The notes under the pieces were generated by a model. It was not told the origin of the DNA. It searched no databases and was given only the letters and a program-made list of their open reading frames with translations. The translations under genes were made by a program, and so were the position numbers. 64,000 bases of DNA, taken from the NCBI GenBank assembly GCA_007449985.2, contig VIIQ02000002.1, positions 62,001 through 126,000 of the forward strand, read 5' to 3'. Of the stretch, positions 1 through 13,100 are shown piece after piece. This DNA is from Desmodesmus armatus. Lineage: Eukaryota; Chlorophyta; Chlorophyceae; Sphaeropleales; Scenedesmaceae. Each line of letters begins with the position of its first letter. Position 1 is the first letter of the stretch.

Positions 1-3000
1 ACAGCCATGCAGCTAGTGAGATACAGCTGGACCAACGAGCCCCTCAGCACAGTGCAGCAGCAGCACCTGCAGGACATCAGCACACACGGTGGTTTCCTTG
101 CACCTGCCCTGAAGCTGCTGTGCCATGATCTGGCAGCCAGCAGCAGCCAGCTGCAGCACCTGCACGTACCTGAGACTGGAGCAGGCGCAGCAGCAAGGCA
201 TGCTGGCACTGAACCACTCACCTCCCAGGGCAGTACCCTCACAGCTGCAGAAAGCTCTAAGGCTGTGCTGGACTCAGACGCAGTCACCGAATACCTCAAG
301 CAGGTCCGCAGCCAGGGCCCGGCCGGTTTCCCTGTCAGCCCCCAACTGCAGCTTACACCAGAGGAGGAAAGCTGGCTGCTGCATGCTGGGCCTCTGTCAC
401 TCAGTGGTTCAGCCCACAGTACACCGCCCTGGAAGAGGTTTGGTGCGTATGCAGAGATCAGCACCTTGCCACAGCTGCCTGTTGCTGGGGAGTACGTCCA
501 GCAGGCAGAAGCAGCACTTGCAGCACTCGTGGAGCAGCCAGAGAGGCCGCGGCAGCTGCCTGCCTTCCCACTTCCTCCCCTCCCAAACAGCTCAGTGCCT
601 GTGGCTCAGCGCATGATGGATGAGCTGCAGGACAGCTGGGACTGCTACCAGCAGCACCCTGCACCCGAGACGCTCGTCCCAGGGGCCTTGGGGAAGCTCA
701 GCACAGGGCCCTACACACTGGTGAGGGCGCCATCAGCACCGCAGGCACTGCACTTTCAACATAAGGCAGTCTGCAGTTGCTCAGCCATCATCAGCAATTC
801 TTACAAAGTTGCAGTGTTCGTGCTCCCAGTGTCCAAGTGTCCTTAAGCTAGAAAACTGAGGTTGTTGTAGCCAGGGGCTGCTGTGACCCATGCCGTTCCT
901 GGTGATTTCTAATCGCCTGCAAAATGAGGGATGTTTGAAAGGCATCAGCTTGACATTGCGTAGCTGGTCTGTGTCATTCCCCTGCGCAGGCGGCAGTGAA
1001 GCGCCACCGTGAGGCGGCTGAGACCCACTTGCTGCACCACCTGGCTTTGGTTGACCCTGACGTCGTGGGAGCCCCAGGCAGGGCGTTCGGGTGCGCAACA
1101 AGCTGAGGCACGGCACCTGCTACTGTGTCGGTCAAACCAGCTTTCTGCTGGCATGTGTTACAAGAGGTGAAGTCACAACAATGTGTGCGAAGTGTGCAGC
1201 TTAGGGCTTGCACTAGTCACATGGATGTGAGACTCAAATGGGTGAGCCTGTGCAGGAGTGATGTTCCGTCAACAAATATGCTTGGCCTGCTGTTGCATGT
1301 GCTGGCTGTGTGATGGTGTACATGCAGGTTGCTGGTGGAGTCAGGTGTGCAACCCTCACCCTCTCCAACTGACCTGCTGCGCCTGGCCTGGGGCCCTGAG
1401 GCAGGGTTCAGGGCCTTCAACCCCTTCCTGTCTGTCAAGGCATGTGGGCAGCTGCGTGAGGGAGTGCTGGTGTGGCTGCAGCTGTGTGTGCTGGAGGACA
1501 GACTGGAGAGGGTGACGAGCCTGGCAGCAGCAGGAAAGGAGTGCATGCCTCGGCTGGTGAAGGTAAGGCAGAGAGTGCTGCTTAGCACCAGCACCAGCAC
1601 AGCTACTGTGCACATGCGACTGCATGGTGGGAGGGTGCTGTGCTGATTCTGTTCTACAATTTCTTGCACATTACTTTGCAACAGATTACACATATGCTTG
1701 TACGCGCGTGTCGACAGGATGTCCCTGAACACTTGAACCCTGCCCTGAACACTTGAACAGTGATATCAGCAGCTTGTCAGTGGAACTGTTTGCCTGCTGC
1801 CGCATGCTTCAGAAGGGTTCTGTGATTGTTCCTGCAGGAGTTGTTGACCCGGCGCACATGGGATGTGGCCCGCCATGTGCGGTGGCTGGTATTTGAGGTT
1901 GAGGGCCGCCTGCAGATCCGCCCAGCACAGCACACCCTGGCACGCACACTGCTGGAGGGCTCGGGGCCTAATGGGCTGGCGCCTATTGCCCAGCTCAACA
2001 TGGGTGAGGGCAAGACACGTGTCATACTGCCCATGATGGCCCTGGAGCTGGCAGATGGAAAGCATCTGGTGAGCCAAGCAGCAGTGCTGACATCGTGTGT
2101 ATGCTTTCGTGCGTGCAGCAGTGCATGCGTGCCTGCGCGCATGCCTGCATGCGTGTGCTGGCATGGATCGTGCATGCGTAGCACGCATGCAAGGACGAGG
2201 CACAACACATGAAGCTGGCTTGGCAGACGTGGTTGACATGCTGCAGCAGCACGGTCCTGAACAACCAGCTATACCCCTTGACTGCCAGCATGACAGCGTG
2301 CCTAGTCGAGTTGAAGGCTGATGCAGGCCGGTATGGGTTTTGCCTCTCTTCACATGAGTCGTTGTCACTTACACACGTGCATGTCAGAATTGCAGCGTAT
2401 ACGCTAGCTACTTGGGGTGTGTGGTGTGGCCACCCTTGTGCAGGTGCGCGTCCTTTTCCTGTCCCAGCTCCTGCAGGAGGGCAGGTCACACCTGCAGCAG
2501 TACTTGACAGCCAGTGTGCTGGGGTGCAAGGTGTTTGTTATGCCCTTCCACAGAGGCATACAAGTCACACCGCAGGCCGTGGGCGCAATGAAGGCAGCAC
2601 TGGCATACTGCCAGCAGGTGCGACTGCCACCCAAGAGCCCCTGAGTGGCGAGTTGTGGTCCTGCATGCACTCATGCAACCCACCAGGTGCATGCAGAAAG
2701 GAAGCCGGCTTCCCAGCAGGCGCCTGCAGGCCAAGCAGCCAAGGACAGTGCTCTGCAGGGCCCAGCTGGGCAGCTGTTTACAACCCGTGCGGATGAATGC
2801 ACTGCACGTTATTTGGATGGCGCAAGGGGTTCAAATCCCTACGTTTGGTGTTTGTCAACTGTCCTGCAGGTTGGTGGCGTGCTGCTGATGGCCCCCGAGC
2901 ATAAGAACTCTCTGTACCTGAAGTACCTAGAGCTGGCACTGGCAGCAGCAACAAATGGCAGCGCCATCCAGCTGGCATGTGCTGCACAGGTGCTGGACCT

Positions 3001-6000
3001 GCTGAACAACTTCCCCTACTTTGACATCTTGGATGAGAGCGACGAGGTCCTGCACCACCAGTAAGCCCCTTAGCTCGCGAGTCCAATAGTCTGGTCTGTG
3101 TGCCCAGCTGCCACAGCGCACACTTTATGTACACATATGAAGCCTGGCGCTCTGAAGCGTAAATACATGCTAGCAAATACATGCAGCATCAAACTGACAA
3201 ATTGTTGCTCAACTTCTGTATGTGCAGCCGCCGGCAGCTTGTGTACGCCTGGGGCGAGTGCATACCTCTTCCTGCACTTGAGGCTCGCATTGAGGTGGTG
3301 CAGTCCCTGCTGCTGCTGTTGAGCAAGCTGACTGACGCTGGGGCATCTGTGCTGAACCGTGAGGGACTTTCACTCAAGACAGACACAGCAGCTGCCAGGT
3401 AGGTTTCAATACACCAGAAAAGCTGTAGTAGTTGTTTGCGCAACACATACACGTTCCCAGTTGCTCCTGAAAGAGCGACCCAATTGATCAGACAAGAAAA
3501 GACACCCCTAGCAGTGCAAGCAGGGCCACACTGTGACAGACAAGTGTGCCCCAATGACACATGCCTGATGCATTCACATGATCAAACTTGACCTGGCTCC
3601 TGTTAGTTCTACAGTTCTGCAGGTTGGTGCAGCATGCCCAAACGAACGTCTTTGTGCTTCTGATCGCAGAAAGCCTGGGTCTTTCTGCGGGTTGCGGCTG
3701 CTGTCTGGTGACCAGCTGGATGCCGCAGTGGACACCATCATCAAGCTGCTAGCCACAGCCCTGGTGACAGACCCCCCGATGCAGCATGAGCTGGGGTGGA
3801 TGAGAGACCTTTCAACAAAGGTGTGACCAAGCCACTCTAAGGTGCTGGCAGCGGCTACTTGGAGGTTTGCCACTGTAACAGCAACTACCACTGTTGCACG
3901 GCACGACACGAGCAGCACTCTCTTTGCCTACACCAACTAGTTGATGCCAACCAGACTGGGTGGTGGTGCAACATATCATATGTCCTAACATCTTGTCCTG
4001 GCATGCACGCTTGCCAGGGCGCTCTGCTGGTGGAGCTGATGACAGACTGGAGCACGGACGCCTCTGCCAGGATTGCCAGGGATGGCGCCCTATCTGCCCT
4101 GTCAGATGACAGGCAGCACCAGCTGCTGATAGCCAGGGGCCTGCTCGCAGGAGGCCTGTTGGTGCACTGCCTGCAGAGCAGGCACAGGGTCAACCATGGC
4201 GTCAACAGGTGAGCAGCATGCGGACTGAGCACTCATCGGTCTCTGGATGACGATCAGCTTGGCTGCCCTCTGACTGGATGTTGCTTTGGGCTGGACTTGA
4301 ATTACAACCCTGTCAGGCTGAATTGCCTATGTGGCGCATGTGTGTTGCTGTACGCAGGTCGACAACCGCGAAGAAGCAACTTGCCGTTCCGTTTCGTGCG
4401 GCCGACCTCCCATCTCCGCGCAGTGAGTTCTCCCAGCCTGACGTGGCCATGGTCTACACGCACCTGTCCTACTACCTTGACGGTCTCAGCAAAGCGGAGT
4501 TCAGGCAGGCGGTGCTGATGCTGCTGGGCAGGGGGCCGAGCGAACAGGCGTACCAGTTCACCAGGTGGCTTGCACATGGCAGGGCATCTGGCAGCCAAGA
4601 CACTCGCAGTAAGTTCTGACCTTGAAAAACGGCAGGGTGGGAACAGGCTGGTAATTTTGTTTGCTTAGACGGATGCTTCCCTGCTGAATACAGATGCTTG
4701 AGACGAGCTTTGACAAAGCTGTTGTGGTTGAGTGCGCCCAATGAGCCTCCCTTGATTGATGTGCTCTGCTTACGGGCAAGCGGCATACGTGACCCCTGTA
4801 CTGTCCTGTATGGTACACCCTTGTCTTATATGGGTGTCATTGCTTGGCCTGTTCCTGTAGGCTGCACTTCCACCTTTGATGCTGTCGACAAGGTCGACCC
4901 CTACAACACCCAGCTAATGGATGCCATGTGGGCCTACTTCAGCCACAACATGGAGGTGGTCAACTTCTGGCTGGCCTCATGCGTGCTGCCCACAGAGACA
5001 AAGCAGTACCCCTCACGCCTCACAGCAACAGCCTGGCACCTGGCAGAGCGCCCCAGCAAGGGTCGGGGCCTGGCTGGGTTCTCGGGCACCAACGACAATC
5101 ACTGGCTGCTGCCGTCACAGGTGCAGCAGGTGCCGCTGAATGATGTACCTGAGCTGCAGGGGACTAACGGCAAGATGCTGGACATGCTGCTGCAGCATGC
5201 ACGCTATGAGACACTAATGCTGCCAATTGACAACACCCAGGTGAGGGTTTTGCAAAATGCTGATGATCATTGGTTCAAATCAATCTTCAACAATCAAACT
5301 CCATGTGCGCGGCTTCAACAATAGGTTCACTGTGGCCAGTATGTGAGCTACACTGCTATCTGCATGTGCGTTGCGCGGTTCCTGGCGGAGCATGCTCTAC
5401 AGACTGACACACCCACGCGCTACTGGGGTGCCCTTCCAGCGACCACTCAATGCCACAACCCACAGCAGCAGGATGCGGCAGCGCGCTGAGACCCGGCCAT
5501 TCCTGGCAGCATGGTCTGCAAGTGGACCAGGGGTCATGTCCAACTGAGTTGCTTGTATAGTATATGTACAACATGCTACCTATGTTAGCTTTTTCTTGTG
5601 CTGTTGGCTGTGAGGGCCGTAACTGGTCCAGGCTATCTAGTGTCCTAGGTCACTGGTCGTCTGGTGGTGTATTGCTTGTCTTGCACCAAGGTCGATTTGC
5701 TGCTAGCAGCATGCTGCATGCGCAATGAACCTGGCCGGAAACACGTGTAATGATGACTGCTATCTGTCGTCACATACGCACACAAGTTCAAGTACACTGC
5801 TAGTGCGGGGTGCCCATGCTGCTGACCAAGCTTTGCCGCTTCATGTGTGTCTCCAGGCAGCCAAACCAGTCTGGCAGCTGCTGCTGCAGCAGGCCCTGGA
5901 TGATGGAGTTGACGCTGTCATTGATGCTGGCGCCCTGCTGGCAGGAGTGGACCTCAGGTGTGGACGCATTGACGCTACGCGTTATGGCTGTATCACGCCC

Positions 6001-8518
6001 ACTGGCTTGCCCTGCAAACGACGGTTTGAGTGTGCACTGTTTTTTTTTTTGGTTTTACCAGGGGGGGGGCGTAATCCCACTGGCTGGCCACACACAGCGC
6101 AATCAGGCGAACCCAATTGCCGGGGGCCCGAGGCAGAGCCTCACCAATGAAATCGCCTAACACCCCTATACCAGGAGGTGCCCAGTGCCCGGACCAAAAA
6201 GCATGGGAGTTGAACCCACACACCTCCTCGGTGTGCTACAGCGACTGCCAGCGCAGCGCAACCATGCACACCCGACCAGTGCGCACTGTTTTGACTCCTT
6301 AGGGTGCAAGTACGGAGGGCCGTGCATGTGGTGCACCGTTGGACAACATTTATTGCCTACACTCCTGTAGCGCGGGCAGCATTGGTCAAGCAGCGGCCCA
6401 ACGCGCTGTTGTGCGCAGTTGTCCGGCTTGCAATGGACCTGCACACCCATGTATGCATAGCAGGAGGTGTGACAAGGTGCTGATCCAATGAGTGTTGCTA
6501 TTGCAGCAACGTGCATGTACTCGGCATGACAAAGCCTTTCTTGCATTGGTCAGCGCATTGTACTGCAACTGGGGATTGTGGTTACTGTGGCGCATGGCTC
6601 CAGTTGCGGTGTTGAGGCATGCCAAGACTCCCTGCAGTTTTTGCCGCTGCTTGCAGGTGTGCTGCGGAGTACATCATGGCCCACATGCGCCCAGGCCGCT
6701 ACCGTGGCGTGACCTACTTCTGCCCTGCTGCTGGCTGCTGGGTGATCCTGGACCCTGTGGGCCACCTGGCCCCCAGGCCTCATCACATCTGGCTGAGGCT
6801 GACACACTGGCACTGTTCGACGACGCACGATGCAGGTGCGGGGGCAGCATGCAAAGGAGGCCTTTGCTGCATACCAAGCGCTGAGGGCACAACGTGCTGC
6901 AAACAGCACTGAACATTGAGGTATTTTTTTCTGGCATTCATGGGTGAACAAGCCTTGTTACCGGGCATTCCACTGACAGACACTTCATGTTACCATGGGC
7001 GCTTGATCCTATGCTTCATGAGCAGGGGTGGCTGGGACATTGCTGTCCTGTGTGCCTTCCTGCTTTGTTCATGTTGCAGGGGTGCCGACCTCAAGCTGCG
7101 TCAGTGTGCTGTGGGCTTGCTGACTCTGTCAGCAGGCATGCCCAAGGACAAGCTGATGCAAGCAGCAGGCAGATTCAGGCAGCTGGACGGGGGCCAGACG
7201 CTGCTGCTTATGGGGCTGCCTGACATTAGCAGTAAAATAGCAGCACAAACAGCACCAGCAGCAGCAGGGCCTCCTGACATGCGTGCTGTGCTGAGCTGGG
7301 TGATGGCTAACACAGTGGAGGCCACCCTGTCAGGCATTGCTGAGGCAGCCCACCAGGGCATGCAGTTTGCAGCTACATACGGGGGTGCCCCACAGGGCTG
7401 TGTGCTGCCAGAGCGGCTGTCAGTGGAGGACCTGTACGGGGGCCGCAAGATGCAGGAGCCCATGCCTCAGCTGCTGGGGGCTGTGGCTCAGCACTACACA
7501 GCACATGCTGCAATGCATGGACCCAAGGCTAGCAGCAGCAGCACCACCACCGGAAATAGTGCACCACGCGGCAACTTGCCAGCTGCTGTCAGCATCACAG
7601 CTGTGCTGGACCGCTTCAGTGGGTTGGGCCAGGGCCACGCTGTGCTGGCAGGCCAGGGCACAGACGAGGAGTGTGAGAGGGAGCTTGAGCAAGAGGAGGA
7701 GGAGGAAACAGAGCGTGAGGTTGAAGTCCCTGCAGCCACAGCCACAGCAGAAACCAGCTGGGACTGGCACAGTGCCCTCACAGCCAGCAGCCCCGCAGCC
7801 TGCAGCAGACAGGGTGTCAGATGATGCCGCTGCCCCAGGGGGTACAGCAGATTGGAGCAGAGGGAGATGTGGGTGAGGTTGCCTGGTGTGCCAAGGCTTG
7901 GGTGTCCCACAACTTCCTCCACAGCATCAGCGGCTCCCCTGTGTCACCAGGCCTGCGGGACTACCTGCGCCCAGTGGGGGCGCTCCTGGTGTTTCTGCCA
8001 GCAGGGAGGTGCTGCTGCTGTCAGAGAGGGAGGCAGACGCAGTGCAGAGCGAGGTGTGGGCCAGCACAGCAGCAGGTGCTGCTGCAAGCAAACTGCACGC
8101 AGCATCAGGCACCATGCCCAACCTGCTGCTGAGCCTCCCCTACCTCAGGCTTGCATGCACAGAGCCCATTTCAGCCGGCAGCCACAGTGTAGTTGCGGCC
8201 CCTGCAGAGCCAGCAGGTCCTGATGGTGGCCAGCAGCAGGTGTTCCTGACAACAGCACTGGCAGCACCCAGCAGGAGTGGTGTGGCTGCTGTGCCTCCCG
8301 CAGAACAGCTGGCAGCTCTGGTGCCTGTCGAGCTCCTTGTGAGTGTGCAGCTGTTTGCGGGTGCTGTGATGTATGGCAGTATCGGCCAGCGTAAGCTGCT
8401 GCATGGGCTGGTGTCAGGCAGGAGGGAGGCAGCACAGGAGCTGCTGGCTTGGAGGGGCAGGCTACACCTGCTGGCACGCAGCGACTTGGACCGCGCATGC
8501 AACCAGCAGCTGTGCTAG
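1..8518 (+). CDS. DUF3638/DUF3645-family giant protein, SF2 helicase-like, 5' partial
   Basis: C-terminal part of a very large eukaryotic protein of the DUF3638/DUF3645 type (often auto-annotated as ubiquitinyl hydrolase; true activity unknown). Approximate exons: <1-720, 990-1090, 1328-1562, 1838-2068, about 2248-2330 (uncertain), 2444-2617, about 2687/2870-3060, 3228-3398, 3670-3820, 4018-4208, 4358-4608, 4861-5240, 5857-5957, 6657-6835, 7080-8518. Visible motifs in order: P-loop NMGEGKTRVILPM, then GGVLLMAPEH, an acidic box DILDESDE, QLVYAWGE, GFSGTNDNHWLLP, DAGALL, FDDARCRGADLKL and QAAGRFRQL. These resemble SF2 helicase motifs I, II and VI. An acidic EECERELEQEEEEE stretch follows, as in relatives. 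The frame changes three times, each like one missing base: near 6770-6774 (C5 run), between about 7785 and 7850, and near 7985-8010. The stop is TAG at 8516-8518. Family assignment is strong; exon edges in 2070-2870 are weak. Confidence 0.8.
5958..6656 (+). other. Intron of the DUF3638 gene hosting a retroposon
   Basis: A 699-bp intron between the exon ending in VDLR (donor GT at 5958) and the exon starting 6657. It is larger than most introns of this gene because it contains the A-tailed element at 6044-6282. Phase is conserved: the upstream exon leaves AG and the downstream exon supplies G. Confidence 0.7.
6044..6282 (-). mobile_element. SINE-like retroposon copy 1, poly-A tail, 10-bp target duplication
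   Basis: Element read on the minus strand, with an A-tail (T10 at 6041-6050 on plus, then GGTTTTACC). It is flanked by direct repeats GCACTGTTTT at 6034-6043 and 6283-6292. On the element strand a B-box-like GGGTTCAACTCCCA occurs near the 5' side, suggesting a tRNA-derived pol III promoter; a clear A box was not found. It shares several blocks with the copy at 30745-30926: the CTGGCTGGCCAC block, the GAGCCTCACC-ATGA block, the GGTGCCCAG-GCCCGGACC block and GTTGAACCCA. The family name is unknown; class (A-tailed non-autonomous retroposon) is inferred from tail plus target duplication. Confidence 0.7.
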
Positions 8519-10110
8519 TGCTGCTGCCTGCCAATCTTGTAGTAGGGGCACGAGGCAGGGTGCTCTGACAGCTATGACACTAGGAGTACAGCAGCCTGTT
8601 GACGGGGCTGTACCGTGGTGTGTTAGTTATTGCCTGTGTGAGGTGTGATGGGGGTGGAGGAAGGCCACTGCAGCACTGGCAGTGTGAATTCGAAGCCGCC
8701 ATCCTGGTGGCATACTATAAAAAAAAAACAAAAAAAAAATTCGAAGCCGCGTTTGCCACAGATGCAAAGCAGGGCCATGTGCTGAGACTATTTGCCACAG
8801 CCCTTGGCTGGGGCCCTGTAGGCTTGCCCTTCGACTGATGGCAACGCCTGCATGCAGCTGGTTGTTGAGTTGTTTTGCAAGTTGAGAGTTGTGAGTTGTG
8901 CCTGTGTGTTGTTTTTGAGGCAAAATGCTGTCACATGCAATGCAGTGGCGGGTTCTTCCATTGATGGTGGCTGTGGCGGCATTATGGTGCAGTTGTGCTC
9001 CAACGACCAGTCAGCTCAGGCTGCCATGGCGGCACAGTGAAAGTCTGCTGCACAGGGGCAAGCCTTATGGCAGACCAGTCTTGCACCGGGGCAACTTGAA
9101 GTAGCTACTTGCTGGCCCAACATAGGTCAGGGCCTTTCCCATGCAGCAGCAAAACAATGATCGCACTGGCCAGCGGTTGCATGCAGGGAGCCACAGATGA
9201 CCACCACACATACCAGCGGGACAGCAACACTGATGAGGCTCTGTGAACACAACTCATCCAAGCCATGCAAGCAGCAAGGTTGGGCTGCTGTGCGTGGGCC
9301 AGGCACAGTCCAGCACACACTGAGAACCAGCCCACAACACATCCCGGACACTAGGGAAATTTCTGACTAGGAGCAGTTTGATCCATGTTGGTCTTCTGGC
9401 TGGTTTTGTCATGCTGTGCCCGTCCTGACCGAAACGGGGGGGGGGGGGGGGTGATGCCAGCCTGGCCACCCAGTTTGGTGCTTATCTGCAAACCCATTGG
9501 GCGAGTGTCAGCGTTGAGAGAGAACTAAATTTGTGCAAGCCTGTTCAAGTACTGCTGAATGTAGCTTGGCCTTTGTTGTGTGCGGATGCAGCTGTCCCAC
9601 CAGCTTGAAGCAGGCTGTTATGCCTCTTGGTCCAAGGACAACAGCCCCCTGCTCAGCAGCGCTGCAGGCTGCCTGAATTTCACTGAAATCATAGTTGGTA
9701 CGTTGCATGCAGCTAGTGGACCGCCAGGCATGCTGTTGGGAGTACGGTTGGACAACCGAGGGTGGACTCGGGAGCAGCACCCCAGCAGCAGTCTCGACAG
9801 GTAAGCAGACACGTGAGTTTGGATCAAGCATATATCGACCTGATGTCAGTACACGGGCTGTGTCCCTTTTGTAAGGGGGAAGCAGTAGCAGCAGCCCAGC
9901 AGTCCTGCTGAGTGTGAACAGCCTGGATTCGCCTGGGAGGGTGCATTTCGTTGATGCAAGGGTTGGATCCATGTAAGACCAGCAGTTTGAGTAAAGAGAG
10001 GCCTGCAGACTGTGCTAACTGGCAGCACAGGTTAAGAGTCAAGACGTGTCAGGGTCAATACTTTCTCTGACCCCAAGCTGTTGTGCCTGCATGCAGGCCC
10101 TAAACCCAGC
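8519..10110. other. Intergenic region with no supported gene
   Basis: About 1.6 kb between the DUF3638 gene and the next plus-strand gene. It contains the short A-tailed insert at 8687-8750 and a G16 run at about 9436-9451. Open frames here, including a minus-strand frame around 9508-9972, show no recognisable motif or splice-consistent extension. Confidence 0.5.
8687..8750 (+). mobile_element. Very short retroposed insert with 13-bp target duplication
   Basis: Direct repeats AATTCGAAGCCGC at 8687-8699 and 8738-8750 bracket a short insert that begins CATCCTGGTGGCATACTATA and ends in A10-C-A9. An A-tail plus a perfect 13-bp duplication is the signature of LINE-type target-primed reverse transcription. 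The insert could be the extreme 3' end of a transcript, heavily 5' truncated. No coding content. Confidence 0.7.
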
Positions 10111-13100
10111 ATGAAGCGCAGAGCCCGTCAGCATGGCTCTGGCAGCCCCCACAGCACCGGCCTGCAGCAGCTTGAGGGGCTGCCACTGCGCCTGATAGCC
10201 CTCAAACTTAGTGACCCCGGGCCCCTGGCCCTGTCCTGCACAGCAGCGCACCGTTCAATCATCAGTGGAGGGGACTTTGATGACGAGTGGTTCCTGCGCT
10301 GGGTGGATGTGCTGGTGCCACTCCGGCCCTGGCAGTATGCAGCAGTCGGTTGGCGCCGCCTGGGCGGTCAGCACGCCACAGCGGAGCAGCTGTGCGCGTT
10401 TATCCTGCGCATCAGTGCAGCAAAGCTTGCGATGCAGCAGAAGCAGGATGCGCTGCGTGCGCAGCATGCCAGCACAGCACCACCTGCAACCGCAGCAGCA
10501 GCGCAAGGGAGCCTGGAACAGCCCAACACACCTGCGCAGCAACCTGGCCCAGCACAGCCGCAGCAGCAGCCACATCCAGAGCAGGAGGATGCCCTTGAGC
10601 CCGACAGCATTGCGAAGCCAGCACTGCAGCGGCTGAGGTTCAGCCCATGCCCCACCTCGCACCGCTGCCCTCAGTCCTGCGTCAGGCGCAGAAGCAGCTG
10701 GCAAAGGGTGATGCTGCCCTTGCCCTTGCCCTGCTGTGCCCTGGCTATGCCTGGGTCCTGCATCAGTATGCAGCAGCAGCAGGCAATGCACAGCTATTAG
10801 AGCAGCTGATCAGCAGGATCAACCATGGCAGGTTTATCGGGCCCTACCCAATGATTCACACCCCAGTTTCTGGTGGCGGCAGTCGCACGGTCAACACGGC
10901 ACAAACAGCTGCCTATGCTGCCATGCGCAAAGGTCACACCTCTGTGCTGGCCATGCTGCTCCTCAGTGGCGGCCCCAGCATCAGGAGCAAGCCCTACCAG
11001 CTGGGGCAGCTGTTTAGGTTTGCAGTACGCCACAGCAACACAGCCTGCATCCAGCAGCTCCTGGCCTTTGCTCCCTGCATGGACCACAACGGCTCACCCA
11101 AGCTCACCCCATGGCCCCAGCACCTGGCCATGGCAGCTGCACGTGTGGACCCTTGGGCTGGGGAGGTGGTGGGCCTGCTGCTGCGGGTGATGAACCGCAA
11201 GCTGCTGGCCGCTAAGTACATGGGGCCAGTGTACACTGCGGCCTGCAGGACAGGCCATATGCCGGTGCTGCAGCAGCTGGTGCAGCAGCTGGTGGAAAGC
11301 AGTCCTGCAGCTTCGCGCATATACTGGCCGGTCCTGCTGCGGGCGGCAGCGGTGGCTGGGAACCGCAGCATCTGGCAGCAACTTCTGGGCCGACAGGAGG
11401 GGCACCAGCAGCTTGCTGCTGAGGGCAGTGCTGCAGCAGCAGTGCTGACGGGTGCTGTGGCTGCTGCTGCTGTCCCAGCTGCAGTGCATGCACCAGCAGC
11501 AGGGCCCAGCAGCGCTGGCAGTGGACTGCTGTCGTACCTCAGCAGGTGGTTCACGGCGCAGCCAACCCTGCAACAGCACCAGCAGCAATGGCAACCCCTC
11601 CAGCACCAACAGCAGCAGGAGGGGACACCTGAAGACAATCAGCACGGCCAACAACAGCAGCAGGACGCCACAGCACAGCAGCAGCAGGAGCAGCAGCAGG
11701 AGCAGCAGAGGCGTTGGCAGTTGCCACAGGTGCAATTTCTGCCCATAGACAGCTGCTGGCCCGTGCTGCAGGCGGTCCTGGACGGCTGCTGCCAAGGCGC
11801 CATGAACAACTGCACAGGGCAGGAGGCGCTCAGGCTGACAGCAGACTCAGACAGGCTGGCAATGGCAGACGCCTTCTGGCAGATGCTAGGCAGGATTGGC
11901 GGGCAGTACGCTGTGCGCGCCGAGGCACGAGAGCAGCTGTGTGCTGAGGTCTTCCCATGGGCCAGCTATGGGGGAGTGCAGCAGCTGCTTGCGACGGCCC
12001 CTCCCAGCAAATTGGCGTGGATGCTGCAGCACGACATGCTGCCGCAGCTGCCGGACGGCTGGCCGGTGTCTCTTGTTGCAGCTGAGGGCTTGCAGACCAG
12101 GATCCGCTTCTGCCTCAAGTATGGTCAGCGCTAGGCAGCAGCAGCGCTGTGGCAACTGTCCAAGCAGCTGCAGGTGCAGGTCCCTGTCAGGGCACTTGTG
12201 CAGGGCTGCTTGGACGGTGCAGTGCACCAGGCAGCTGGTGCGCACCGAATCGAGGACTTGCAGCAGCATGCGGTGCTGTTCGCGCAGTACCATGCCAGCC
12301 TCTCTGGGTGTTGGGCCAACCCTGACTCTTATTTGAGCGGCGCGCTGTGCAAAACCGAGCCGCTGCACCGGCTGCTCACTGTGTTGTCGTGCGTGTGGAA
12401 CACAGCTGCCGTGATTTACACCCGGGGGCTGCCGCAGCAGCTGGGGATACCGTGGCAGCAGCACTTGCGGCTGTGCGCGTCCGCCGTGCTGCCGCCGCTG
12501 CTGCAGGCGCTGCTGCCACATGTCGCCCCCAGCACAGTCTTGGAGATGTTTGAGGGTGCAGCAGCAAGCACGCTTGCCACAGCAGATGGGTTGAAGAGCT
12601 TGGCACAGGTTGTGGTGCAGCTGCAGCCTCTGCTGCAGCAAAGCCAAAACAAGGGCGGGGATGCAGCAGTTGCGGACTCACAGTTCAAGTCAGATGCAGG
12701 GCTGCTGAGGTGCATGTGGCAGTTGTGCTGGCTGTGCCAGTGGCGGCCGGAGGGAGTGAAGGGGCTGGCGTTTCCAATAGACGGGGAGCTGGGGCTGCTA
12801 CCAACGCGCACGAATTCTGCTGCTACAGTGCTGGGTGTTGGTGAGGTATGTACCAAGCACTGCTTGGCAAGCAGCAATTGGCTTGTGGGCTGGTTGGTAC
12901 AGCTAGCCTGGGAGCGACAGCCTGCGGGGAGTGCATGCACATGCAATCGGCAGTTCTGTGTCACTGGCAGTCATGATGTGTTGATGGTACTGTATGCCGC
13001 CATGATGCAGCAAATACACGTAGGAGATATCGTGTATCGATCCATGTCGTGTGTGCTTTGCTGTGCTGTGCTGTCTTGTTTGTTTTACCGTACAGTGTCC

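Noticed and set aside
2780..2855. tRNA-like T-arm (AGGGGTTCAAATCCCT)
   Set aside because: No acceptor stem, D-arm or anticodon arm could be built around it, and the segment is probably coding or intronic in the DUF3638 gene.
9508..9972. 154-codon minus-strand frame
   Set aside because: No domain, no splice-consistent partner and ordinary intergenic composition.
12132..12134. Alternative genetic code (TAG read as Gln)
   Set aside because: Only one such TAG is seen, and TAG serves as the apparent true stop of the DUF3638 gene at 8516-8518; an altered code is not supported.
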